Shown here piece after piece: positions 20,401 to 30,588 of a stretch of 64,000 nt of DNA (positions within the stretch are counted from its first letter, which is position 1; every line of letters starts with the position of its first letter). The position numbers and the translations under genes were made by a program. Source of the stretch: Xylocopa sonorina (Eukaryota; Arthropoda; Insecta; Hymenoptera; Apidae); assembly GCF_050948175.1 (NCBI RefSeq), contig NW_027490226.1, positions 682,001 through 746,000 on the forward strand. Direction: 5' to 3'. Below the pieces are notes generated by a model that saw nothing but the letters and a program-made list of their open reading frames with translations, was not told the DNA's origin and did no database searches.

Positions 20401-21844
20401 AATACTTCGCGCTCCCGAGCTGATCAAGTATCTCGGTAATGCAAGGGAGGGGATAGGCATCGGCGACAGATTTCTCATTGAGTGCGCGGTAGTCGATGAC
20501 GACGCGCCATTGCTTGTTGCCCAAGGAGTCCGGTTTTTTTGGGACAACCCACAATGGCGAATTATATGGTGATTTTGACGGAGAGATGACACCATTTTGT
20601 AAAAATTTGTCGACTTGTTGTCGAATCTCCTCCTTATGAGCTGGTGGGAAACGGTATTGTTTCACATTGACGGGGCGGTCGTCGACGGTTGGAATCTTGT
20701 GCGTGGTTGCTGACGTATGCCCTAATTTATCCCCCTCAATGTGAAAAAGCTCCTGCGTGCTTTGAACGAGACGGACGACGTGCTCTTTTTCCTCTGCGTT
20801 GAGGTGGTCGAGACGGAGGAGACTAAGAAGTCGATCTAGACGAGATTTCGAAGGATTGGCGGATTTCGATGTTTGTTTTAACGGCGACTGTTGTACATTA
20901 TTTTTAACCGCCTGAGCATAAGAGATCTGTTGAACATTCGCGATTTTGCAACGCGAAGGAGGAGTTTCGATTGTCGGATATGGTGTCTGACTCGAGAAAG
21001 AAATAGAAGTTTTTCCCTTTTGGGATGAGCCGATCGGTACGGCGGATACGTTAGATTTAGTAGATTTAGAAAAAACCGGATAGAGCGACGGACTATCCTC
21101 CTCGTGGAGGGGAGTCATGATTTGCGCGGGCTCGAGTATGATCTCTGGTAACGCGATTTCGACGGCGCGGTCGGATGAATTAATTATTCGAGTTACCGCT
21201 TTGCCCCGAATTACTCTGACGAGAGCGTTTCCGAAAAATATGCCCGGCGCAAGATCGATACGAGGAATTATACCTTCCGCGAGATTCGAATTAACTACGC
21301 GGACCTTGATACCGATATTTGATCTCGGCGGAATGGAGATACGGTCTCCTGACTTCGGAGAAGCTGCTTTGTCTTGCGTTCGAAGCTTCGATTTCGTTGT
21401 TGCATCGCGTTTCAGCGGAGGCGATGATTTACGCGGCGGGCGCGGCGGCGGAGGGGGAATAGATTCCGTGCGCGGCGCTTGTTTACGTTTCGGCGATAGG
21501 AGAGGCTTTATTTTCGACTCCGGTGACGGTTCCTCGAGTGCTTCGATATCGTCTTCGAAAGGAATTCTCTTACCATTCCATTTGATTATTTTATTTGGAA
21601 AAGAGATTTCTGCGTCCATACAGAACCCGGAGCCGAGGATCCCGCTTGGTTTAAGGGGAAAATCATCCTCGACCACATTAAAAGGAACGACGCGACCGAA
21701 AATGACAAGATTCACCGTCCCTAAGGTTGCGGTTTTGCCATCGGTTACCCCTGTTATTATGACGATCTCGGACTTATCGATTCGCGCGGATGCTTTTAGA
21801 GCCGAACGTTTTATAATATTTATTTCCGCCCCAGTGTCCACCAT
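17116..21844 (-). pseudogene. pol: Pol polyprotein, copy 2, broken by a 1-bp frameshift
   Basis: The order of domains and motifs is as in copy 1: DTGA protease, FDLASGF and YLDD of the reverse transcriptase, TTDAS of RNase H, HHCC and DX35E integrase, GPY/F and the LTR-encoded tail. Reading from 21844, the frame runs for 1053 codons and stops at 18683. The remaining integrase and tail are open in another frame from about 18705 to 17116. The cause is one extra base at about 18704-18710, between the two histidines of the integrase zinc domain. No other break is seen, so inactivation is recent, or this base is an assembly error. There are amino-acid changes peculiar to this copy, including I for M in the KRxPFG block of the reverse transcriptase. 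Confidence 0.92.
17408..17446 (-). other. Polypurine tract and hairpin, copy 2
   Basis: The complement of 17408-17420 is CCAAGGGGGGTGG next to the 3' LTR. The 8-bp-stem hairpin with loop ATG lies at 17428-17446. Both are identical to copy 1. Confidence 0.8.
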
Positions 21845-21915
21845 GAAGCGAGTTGGTGAAATTAGAAGATCGGATTTTAAAATTACGTTTGGCGTGCTAG
21901 TTTTTCCGGTTATGT

Positions 21916-23235
21916 TTATCGCGGCGTTTCGTCGATTTCCGCGTTGGAGTTGTTCGCGGCGAGAGGACGGACTTGGTGCGCGGCCTCGCCACCTGTCTCG
22001 CGGCGGGTGCGGAGGCCATTGTCGTTTCCCGAATTTTTATTTACCGCGTTGTTGTACTGCCTTTTTCGGCACTCGCCTATTTCGTGCCCCGGGGTCTTGC
22101 AATAGCGACAAAATTTGGGCGCGTCCCTGGCTACGATTTGTCTCGGTTGTTCGTACGCGGAGCCTCGAGTAGGAGGCGGTACGTCCCTGGATCGCAAGTA
22201 TTCCTGCGGTCGGTACGGCGATGGCGGTCTGAGCCGACACTCGGTCGCGTAATGTCCGATATTATTGCATTTTCGGCAAATAATTTCGGCTGGTTTTTCG
22301 CGCGATTCTGGTCGCGCGACACGCGATCTACCTAGCCGGTTGCAATCACGTTCGTGCATTTGATAGAGCTCCCGCGCTCGAGCGAACGTTTCTCGCAATG
22401 TACCGAATGAACTTATAGTCATTTGCATTCGAATTTCCGGAATGAGACCGTCTTTAAAACATTGTAGGGTGAGCGCGTCTACGTCATCGAGCGATTCCGG
22501 TGTGTCTCGTCGAGCAAGCCTCTCGCAATCAATTATAGCGGTTCTAAGATCTTTTACTCGACCGATGTAATCTAGAATGTGCTCGTTCGCGCGCATAAAT
22601 ATATTAGCAAGTTCACCCCGATAATGATGAGCTGATTTTACGGAGCAAAAAGTGCTGCGAAGAACGTCCGTTAATTCGAGTATTGTGTAACACGGCTCGT
22701 CTTCTAGCGCGGCGTAGGCACGACCCTTGAGTTTTCCCTTAAGCAGGCGTGTGAAAGTTCGCTCGCACCCATTAGGGATAAGCTCATAAGCGCGTTTACA
22801 CGCTCGGGTAAACTGAAGAATAGGAATGTTCTGACCATCGAATGTCGGCACGGCTTCGAGGGCCTGCTTAAGCGATAGCTCGTCGTGTTGCGAACTATTT
22901 GTATTGAAATCAGAGCTCGAATTATGTGCGGAAAGCGGATTTCCCCGAGGAATATCCAGCGAAACGGTATCGTCGCGCGTTAAATCAGGCGTTCTGCGAA
23001 TAGATTCTATTTCACGACGTAAAATTTCTATTTGCTGGAGCAACGCGGCATTACTCGGATCGGTCGCTTTCGTATTTTTCGCGGAAGTATTTTGTTGCGC
23101 GGTACTAGGAAGAGGCTCGGCGATAGCGTCTTGGAAATCAAGCGTTCTGCTAGTGCGTTTTTCGCGTTCAGAATCGGCCATCGCGGCGGCTCGCTGTGTC
23201 TGCTGGCGCGTTTTTGTCGGAGTCCGGGTTGCCAT
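21916..23235 (-). CDS. gag: Gag polyprotein, copy 2
   Basis: The open frame has 439 residues, the same length as in copies 1 and 3, with both CX2CX4HX4C knuckles intact (residues 320-333 and 376-389). Its product would form the particle shell and bind RNA. It shares copy 3 characters (I in RRxES, DFN rather than DSN, ISS before FGT) and has one private change (GSAYE for GPAYE). Its stop lies 71 nt before the pol ATG, as in the other copies, and the pol frame again overlaps by -1. With the pol frameshift, this copy could still provide Gag but not full Pol. Confidence 0.94.
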   Translation of the reverse strand: MATRTPTKTRQQTQRAAAMADSEREKRTSRTLDFQDAIAEPLPSTAQQNTSAKNTKATDPSNAALLQQIEILRREIESIRRTPDLTRDDTVSLDIPRGNPLSAHNSSSDFNTNSSQHDELSLKQALEAVPTFDGQNIPILQFTRACKRAYELIPNGCERTFTRLLKGKLKGRAYAALEDEPCYTILELTDVLRSTFCSVKSAHHYRGELANIFMRANEHILDYIGRVKDLRTAIIDCERLARRDTPESLDDVDALTLQCFKDGLIPEIRMQMTISSFGTLRETFARARELYQMHERDCNRLGRSRVARPESREKPAEIICRKCNNIGHYATECRLRPPSPYRPQEYLRSRDVPPPTRGSAYEQPRQIVARDAPKFCRYCKTPGHEIGECRKRQYNNAVNKNSGNDNGLRTRRETGGEAAHQVRPLAANNSNAEIDETPR

Positions 23236-23286
23236 ATCTAGTTTCGCGGTTCCTTTCGGCGGAATTTCCGGAGGAAACGCGTGGCT

Positions 23287-23304
23287 ATCCCACCGCTGTC
23301 ACCA
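23287..23304 (-). other. Primer-binding site, copy 2
   Basis: The complement is TGGTGACAGCGGTGGGAT, 13 nt inside the 5' LTR, identical to copies 1 and 3. Confidence 0.7.
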
Positions 23305-23317
23305 AAAATAACTTTCG

Positions 23318-24824
23318 TGTCACGTCCCGAGGTGCGGTTGCGCTCGCAACGGTGGCACAAAGTCGTAACCGTTCCCGAAAATAACGCGAATTGCGTCCGG
23401 ACCGGGTTCGTTGGCGTTTCGGACTCGATAAAACGGTAATTAACACTAAACTTACCTTGCGAAGGCTTGATTCCGCTGTCTGATTTCTCTTTCCAGGTAC
23501 CTGGAGCGCCTTGGATCCGCAACCGGGATGGCGGCGGCGTACGGCTGGAACGGAGGTACGGGTCGTGCGGCGAAGGAAACCTCCTTCACAGGAACCAGGA
23601 CTCGAACGCAGGAAATTGAATATTCTGGTGCATCACCCACGTATTCCCGAGCGAGACGACGAATGAACTCTCTCCTCCCCGCGCGTCGTGTACGCTTTGT
23701 CGGAGGTGCAAGGCTCATCGAGAATACTTGAACTTCGGTTGAATACGGCACGGCTAAGCGTTGGTTCGCTCTAGCTTACCGGGATCGACCTGGGCGCAAG
23801 ATATTCTGTACACGGTAGAAGTGAGGATGGAGCAACTAAGCGCTGGTTCGCTCTAGTCGTCGAGCCTCAAGACTATCGTAGATGAGATATAGAATTAGAA
23901 TAATCGCGAGCGTACCCGTGGATTAGAATTAAGGAATTGTATTTGAACTCGAATAAAGATACTTTGAATCTGGTAAAAATAAACTATATTCTATGATTTC
24001 ACTATACTAGATACACTTGACTAAATTCTAAGTTACTGACTAGCGATTACAATGACAATTAGAAATAGTATAAAGTATCGAATGGACTCCGCTATGGGAG
24101 TATGGATAGAGACGAATGCATTAGAGCTAATTGCTCGTTGCGAATGAGCCTATTGCTCGGATCGGAGGTGCATCGTTCGGATGCTGGATTAGAACTCCTC
24201 GGTTCGGAGATGAGATACGAACTCTCCAGTTCGGAGATAAGATTGGAACTGCCTCCCGGATCTCGCGTCCGCGACCTCCTCGGGTCGCGCGGCGCGCGAG
24301 TCGCTGGGCCCTCGCGGTGGGGCGGACGGTCGGAGTAGGGCGGCCGCTCGGCCCTCGTGGTGGGGCGGCCGTTCGGAGTGGGGCGCGGCCCGCGTTAAGC
24401 GTGAGCCGCGAGCGTCGAGTGTGCGCGCGAGTGCACGGAACATAACCGTGCATGAATAAAATATATACATATATTTACTTAAATCTAGGTGTGTGTTGGT
24501 GTGTATGTACATATATGAGTAGTGTGCTTATTCTAATCCCACATGTACGAGAAGTACGTATAGGGCTTCGTGATCGCTGGGGATTCGACCCAGTATGTGT
24601 CGGAGAGCTCCTCGCCCTCGTAATACGGGGTGAAGTCCTCCCCCTCGTGTGTGGAGATCGCGCGTGGGCGCGGCATGCTGCATCCCTCTTCCCTCTCGTA
24701 CCTTTGTCTCCTTCTGTAGGGACGGCGAGTCGGCGGGTGGCCCGTGTGCAGGGGCTCCGGATACGGATGCTGGGGATGATGAGGTGGGCGCCGGAGGGTG
24801 GCAGGCGGTACGCCTGACGTTACA
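23318..24824 (-). repeat. 5' LTR of copy 2 (1507 bp)
   Basis: Compared with its own 3' LTR it lacks 81 bp (between the direct repeats CGTAC) and has at least three nearby SNPs (AATTAAC, GGAGCG, ACGCAGG on the plus strand), all matching copy 3. The 27-bp repeat region matches its own 3' LTR and not copy 3. One further SNP (AATGACAATT for AATGAGAATT) lies outside this cluster. LTRs of one insertion start identical, so the clustered differences point to a conversion tract. Confidence 0.95.
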
Positions 24825-27608
24825 AAACATAGAAATGAGATCCGATATCGCGTTTTAAGAATTATAAGAACTCTATTGCTACGATACATAGACATCTGCA
24901 AACTCTATTTCCTTGCAAGGAAGTGTCGCATTTACATTCATTTGAAGTTCAGACGTGGAATACATGACACATCGCAAATCATATTATATCTTACCATGAA
25001 ACATAGAAATGACATGCGATATCGCGTTCTAAGAAGCTTCAGAAATCCATTGCTACGATACGTAGACATCTGCAAACGCTATTTCCTTGCAAGGAAGTGT
25101 CGCATTTACATTCATTTGAAATGTGGACGAGGAATACATAGCACTTCGCAAATCATATTATACCTTACCATGAAACATAGAAATGAGATGCGATATCGCG
25201 TTTTAAGAATCATAAGAACTCTATTGCTTCGATACGTAGACATCTGCAAACGTTATTTCCTGGCAAGGAAGTTTCGCATTTACATTCATTTGAAGTGTAG
25301 ACGAGAAATACATAACACTTCGCAAATCATATTATAATTTACCATGAAACATAGAAATGAGATGCGATATCGCGTTTTAAGAAGCATTAGAACACTATTG
25401 CTACGATAGGTAGACATTTGCAAACGCTATTTCCTTGCAAGGAAGTGTCGCATTTACATTCATTTGAATCGTAGACGAAGAATGCATAACACTTCGCAAT
25501 GAATATTATATCGTATCATGAAACATAGATATCTGATGCGATATCGCGTTTTAAGAAGCATCAGAAATCCTTTGCTACGATACGTAGACATCTGCAAACG
25601 CTATTTCCTTGCGAGGAAGTGTCGCATTTACATTCATTTGAATCCTAGACGAGGAATGCATAACACTTCGCAAATCATATTATACCTTACCATGAAATAT
25701 AGAAATGAGATGCGATATCGCGTTTTAAGAATCATAAGAACTCTATTGCTACGATACGTAGACATCTGCAAACGCTATTTCCTTGCAAGGAAGTGTCGCA
25801 TTTACTTTCATTTGTATCGTAGACGAGGAATGCATAACACTTCGCAACGAATATTATATCTTATCATGAAACATAGATAAGAGATGCAATATCTCGTTTT
25901 AAGAAGCATTAGAACTCTATTGCTTCGATACGTAGACATCTGCAAACGCTATTTCCTAGCGGGGAAGTATCGCATTCACATTCATTTGAAGTGTAGACGA
26001 AGAATACACAACACTTCGCAAATCATGTTATATCTTACCATGAGACATAGAAATGAGATGCGATATCACGTTTCAAGAATCATATGAACTCTATTGCTAT
26101 GATACGTAGACATCTGCAAACGCTATTTCCTTGCAAGGAAGTGTCGCATTTACATTCATTTGAATCGTAGACGAGGAATGCATAACACTTCGCAATGAAT
26201 ATTATATCTTATCATGAAACATAGATATGAGATGCCATATCGCGTTTTAAGAAGCATTAGAACACTATTGCTGCGATAGGTAGACATTTGCAAACGCTAT
26301 TTCCTTGCAAGGAAGTGTCGCATTTACATTCATTTGAATCGTAGACGAGGAATGCATAACACATCGCAATGAATATTATATCTTATCATGAAACACAGAT
26401 ATGAGATGCAATATCTCGTTTTAAGAAGCATTTGAACTCTATTGCTTCGATACGTAGACATCTGCAAACGCTATTTCCTTGCAAGGAAGTGTCGCATTCA
26501 CGTTCATTTGAAGTGTAGACGAGGAATACATGACACTTCGCAAATCATATTATATCTTACCATTAAACATAGAAATGAGTTGCGATATCGGGGTTTTATC
26601 AAGCATTAGAAAGCTATTGCTAGGATACGTAGACATCTGCAAACGCTATTTCCTTGCAAGGAAGTGTCGCATTTACATTCATTTGAAGTGTAGACGAGGA
26701 ATACATAACACTTCGCAAATCGTATTACATCTTACCATGAAACATAGAAATGAGATGCGATATCGCGTATTAAGAAGCATTAGAACTCTATTGCTACGAT
26801 AGGTAGAAATCTGCAAACGCTATTTCCTTGCAAGGAAGTGTCGCATTTACATTCATTTGAAGTGTAGACGAGGAATACATAACACTTCGCAAATCGTATT
26901 ACATCTTACCATGAAACATAGAAATGAGATGCGATATCGCGTTTTAAGAAGCATTTGAACTCTATTGCTTCGATACGTAGACATTTGCAAACGCTATTTC
27001 CTTGCAAGGAAGTGTCGCATTTACATTCATTTGAATCGTAGACGAGGAATGCATAACACTTCGCAATGAATATTATATCTTATCATGAAACATAGATATG
27101 AGATGCAATATCTCGTTTTAAGAAGCATTTGAACTCTATTGCATCGATACGTAGACACCTGCAAACGCTATGTCCTTGCAAGGAAGTGTCGCATTTACAT
27201 TCATTTGGAGTGTAGACGAGGAATACATAACACTTCGCAAATCATATTATATCTTACCATGAAACATAGAAATGAGATGCGATATCGCGTTTTAAGAATC
27301 CTATAAACTCTATTGCTACGATACGTAGACATCTGCAAACGCAATTTCCTTGCAAGGAAGTGTCGCATTTACATTCATTTGAAGTGTAGACGAGGAATAC
27401 ATAACACTTCGCAAATCATATTATATCTTACCATGAAACATAGAAATGAGATCCGATATCGCGTTTTAAGAATTATAAGAACTCTATTGCTACGATACGT
27501 AGACATCTGCAAACGCTATTTCCAGGCAAAGAAGTGTCGCATTTACATTCATTTGAAGTGTAGACGAGGAATACATAACACTTCGCAAATCATATTATAT
27601 CTTACCAT
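24825..27608 (+). repeat. Satellite array segment S3
   Basis: Exactly 16 x 174 bp of satellite lies between copies 2 and 3. It opens with the AAAC duplication of copy 2 (24825-24828) and closes with the CCAT duplication of copy 3 (27605-27608). About 26635-27195 is the counterpart of 12230-12790 in S2. A variant TTACATC for TTATATC marks the shared 4-monomer unit. It contains no gene. Confidence 0.96.
27605..27608. other. Target-site duplication CCAT, left of copy 3
   Basis: CCAT at 27605-27608 and 36542-36545 flanks copy 3. The satellite reads CTTACCAT before and CCATGAAACATAG after, so the phase is kept. This gives a 4-bp duplication as for copy 2. Confidence 0.92.
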
Positions 27609-29115
27609 TGTAACGTCAGGCGTACCGCCTGCCACCCTCCGGCGTCCACCTCATCATCCCCAGCATCCGTATCCGGAGCCCCTGCACACGGGCCACCCGC
27701 CGACTCGCCGTCCCTACAGAAGGAGACAAAGGTACGAGAGGGAAGAGGGATGCAGCATGCCGCGCCCACGCGCGATCTCCACACACGAGGGGGAGGACTT
27801 CAGCCCGTATTACGAGGGCGAGGAGCTCTCCGACACATACTGGGTCGAATCCCCAGCGATCACGAAGCCCTATACGTACTTCTCGTACATGTGGGATTAG
27901 AATAAGCACACTACTCACCTATGTACATACACACCAACACACACCTAGATTTAAGTAAATATATGTATATATTTTATTCATGCACGGTTATGTTCCGTGC
28001 ACTCGCGCGCACACTCGACGCTCGCGGCTCACGCTTAACGCGGGCCGCGCCCCACTCCGAACGGCCGCCCCACCACGAGGGCCGAGCGGCCGCCCTACTC
28101 AGACCGTCCGCCCCACCGCGAGGGCCCAGCGACTCGCGCGCCGCGCGACCCGAGGAGGTCGCGGACGCGAGATCCGAGAGTCAGTTCTCATCTCATCTCC
28201 GAACTGGAGAGTTGCTAACTCATCTCCGAACCGAGGAGTTCTAATCCAGCATCCGAACGATGCACTTCCGATCCGAGCAATAGGCTCATTCGCAACGAGC
28301 AATTAGCTCTAATGCATTCGTCTCTATCCATACTCCCATAGCGGAGTCCATTCGATACTTTATACTATTTCTAATTCTCATTGTAATCGCTAGTCAGTAA
28401 CTTAGAACTTAGTCAAGTGTATTTAGTATAGTGAAATCATAGAATATAGTTTATTTTTACCAGATCCAAAGTATCTTTATTCGAGTCCAAATACAATTCC
28501 TTAATTCTACTCCACGGGTACGCTGGCGATTATTCTATTTCTATATCTCATCTGCGATAGTCTTGAGGCTCGACGACTAGAGCGAACCAGCGCTTAGTTG
28601 CTCCATCCTCACTTCTACCGTATACAGAATATCTTGCGCCCAGGTTGATCCCGGTAAGCTAGAGCGAACCAACGCTTAGCCGCGCCGTACTCGACCGAAG
28701 TTCAAGTATTCTCGACGAGCCTTGCACCTCCGACAAAGCGTACACGACGCGCGGGGAGGAGAGAGTTTATTCGTCGTCTCGCTCGGGAATACGTGGGTGA
28801 TGCACCAGAATATTCAATTTCCTGCGTTCGAGTCCTGGTTCCTGTGAAGGAGGTTTCCTTCGCCGCACGACCCGTACCTCCGTTCCAGCCGTACGCCGCC
28901 GCCATCCCGGTTGCGGATCCAAGGCGCTCCAGGTACCTGGAAAGAGAAATCAGACAGCGGAATCAAGCCTTCGCAAGGTAAGTTTAGTGTTAATTACCGT
29001 TTTATCGAGTCCGAAACGCCAACGAACCCGGTCCGGACGCAATTCGCGTTATTTTCGGGAACGGTTACGACTTTGTGCCACCGTTGCGAGCGCAACCGCA
29101 CCTCGGGACGTGACA
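27609..29115 (+). repeat. 5' LTR of copy 3 (1507 bp)
   Basis: TGTAACG...GTGACA. It lacks the 81-bp segment and has two 27-bp units near 28190-28240. The LTR frame has ACG in place of the ATG. The splice donor AAGGTAAGT is at 28975-28983. A satellite frame runs by chance in phase into the orphan pol tail at 27313-27900. Confidence 0.95.
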
Positions 29116-29128
29116 CGAAAGTTATTTT

Positions 29129-29146
29129 TGGTGACAGCGGTGGGAT
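29129..29146 (+). other. Primer-binding site, copy 3
   Basis: TGGTGACAGCGGTGGGAT, 13 nt after the LTR end, the same as in the other copies. Confidence 0.7.
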
Positions 29147-29197
29147 AGCCACGCGTTTCCTCCGGAAATTCCGCCGAAAGGAACCGCGAAACTAGAT

Positions 29198-30517
29198 ATG
29201 GCAACCCGGACTCCGACAAAAACGCGCCAGCAGACACAGCGAGCCGCCGCGATGGCCGATTCTGAACGCGAAAAACGCACTAGCAGAACGCTTGATTTCC
29301 AAGACGCTATCGCCGAGCCTCTTCCTAGTACCGCGCAACAAAATACTTCCGCGAAAAATACGAAAGCGACCGATCCGAGTAATGCCGCGTTGCTCCAGCA
29401 AATAGAAATTTTACGTCGTGAAATAGAATCTATTCGCAGAACGCCTGATTTAACGCGCGACGATACCGTTTCGCTGGATATTCCTCGGGGAAATCCGCTT
29501 TCCGCACATAATTCGAGCTCTGATTTCAATACAAATAGTTCGCAACACGACGAGCTATCGCTTAAGCAGGCCCTCGAAGCCGTGCCGACATTCGATGGTC
29601 AGAACATTCCTATTCTTCAGTTTACCCGAGCGTGTAAACGCGCTTATGAGCTTATCCCTAATGGGTGCGAGCGAACTTTCACACGCCTGCTTAAGGGAAA
29701 ACTCAAGGGTCGTGCCTACGCCGCGCTAGAAGACGAGCCGTGTTACACAATACTCGAATTAACGGACGTTCTTCGCAGCACTTTTTGCTCCGTAAAATCA
29801 GCTCATCATTATCGGGGTGAACTTGCTAATATATTTATGCGCGCGAACGAGCACATTCTAGATTACATCGGTCGAGTAAAAGATCTTAGAACCGCTATAA
29901 TTGATTGCGAGAGGCTTGCTCGACGAGACACACCGGAATCGCTCGATGACGTAGACGCGCTCACCCTACAATGTTTTAAAGACGGTCTCATTCCGGAAAT
30001 TCGAATGCAAATGACTATAAGTTCATTCGGTACATTGCGAGAAACGTTCGCTCGAGCGCGGGAGCTCTATCAAATGCACGAACGTGATTGCAACCGGCTA
30101 GGTAGATCGCGTGTCGCGCGACCAGAATCGCGCGAAAAACCAGCCGAAATTATTTGCCGAAAATGCAATAATATCGGACATTACGCGACCGAGTGTCGGC
30201 TCAGACCGCCATCGCCGTACCGACCGCAGGAATACTTGCGATCCAGGGACGTACCGCCTCCTACTCGAGGCCCCGCGTACGAACAACCGAGACAAATCGT
30301 AGCCAGGGACGCGCCCAAATTTTGTCGCTATTGCAAGACCCCGGGGCACGAAATAGGCGAGTGCCGCAAAAGGCAGTACAACAACGCGGTAAATAAAAAT
30401 TCGGGAAACGACAATGGCCTCCGCACCCGCCGCGAGACAGGTGGCGAGGCCGCGCACCAAGTCCGTCCTCTCGCCGCGAACAACTCCAACGCGGAAATCG
30501 ACGAAACGCCGCGATAA
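29198..30517 (+). CDS. gag: Gag polyprotein, copy 3
   Basis: The open frame has 439 residues with a capsid-like region at about 125-290 and two intact CCHC knuckles at 320-333 and 376-389. It would form the particle and package RNA. It differs from copy 1 by a few substitutions and from copy 2 by essentially one residue (P in GPAYE). The frame ends in TAA, 71 nt before the pol ATG, inside the -1 overlapping pol frame. Confidence 0.95.
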   Translation: MATRTPTKTRQQTQRAAAMADSEREKRTSRTLDFQDAIAEPLPSTAQQNTSAKNTKATDPSNAALLQQIEILRREIESIRRTPDLTRDDTVSLDIPRGNPLSAHNSSSDFNTNSSQHDELSLKQALEAVPTFDGQNIPILQFTRACKRAYELIPNGCERTFTRLLKGKLKGRAYAALEDEPCYTILELTDVLRSTFCSVKSAHHYRGELANIFMRANEHILDYIGRVKDLRTAIIDCERLARRDTPESLDDVDALTLQCFKDGLIPEIRMQMTISSFGTLRETFARARELYQMHERDCNRLGRSRVARPESREKPAEIICRKCNNIGHYATECRLRPPSPYRPQEYLRSRDVPPPTRGPAYEQPRQIVARDAPKFCRYCKTPGHEIGECRKRQYNNAVNKNSGNDNGLRTRRETGGEAAHQVRPLAANNSNAEIDETPR

Positions 30518-30588
30518 ACATAACCGGAAAAACTAGCACGCCAAACGTAATTTTAAAGTCCGACCTTCTAATTTCACCAACTCGCTTC

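Larger units (their letters stand above)
15820..24824 (-). mobile_element. Ty3/gypsy LTR retrotransposon, copy 2, inverted (9005 bp)
   Basis: This belongs to the same family as copies 1 and 3 but lies on the minus strand, so its 5' end is at 24824. Gag is open and pol has one frameshift. It sits in a 4-bp AAAC duplication. Its two LTRs differ: the 3' LTR (15820-17407) has the 81-bp segment and the 5' LTR (23318-24824) lacks it and has copy-3-type SNPs near its right end. Gag also resembles copy 3, while the start of pol resembles copy 1. A part around 20800-21000 carries changes found in neither, for example in the segment just before the RT domain. These data indicate gene conversion or recombination between family members. 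Confidence 0.96.

Noticed and set aside
27313..27900. 195-codon frame joining satellite to the LTR pol tail, and a similar one at 24533-24901 on the minus strand
   Set aside because: It is a chance in-phase fusion of an open satellite frame with the orphan pol tail in the LTR at the insertion border. There is no sign of a gene.
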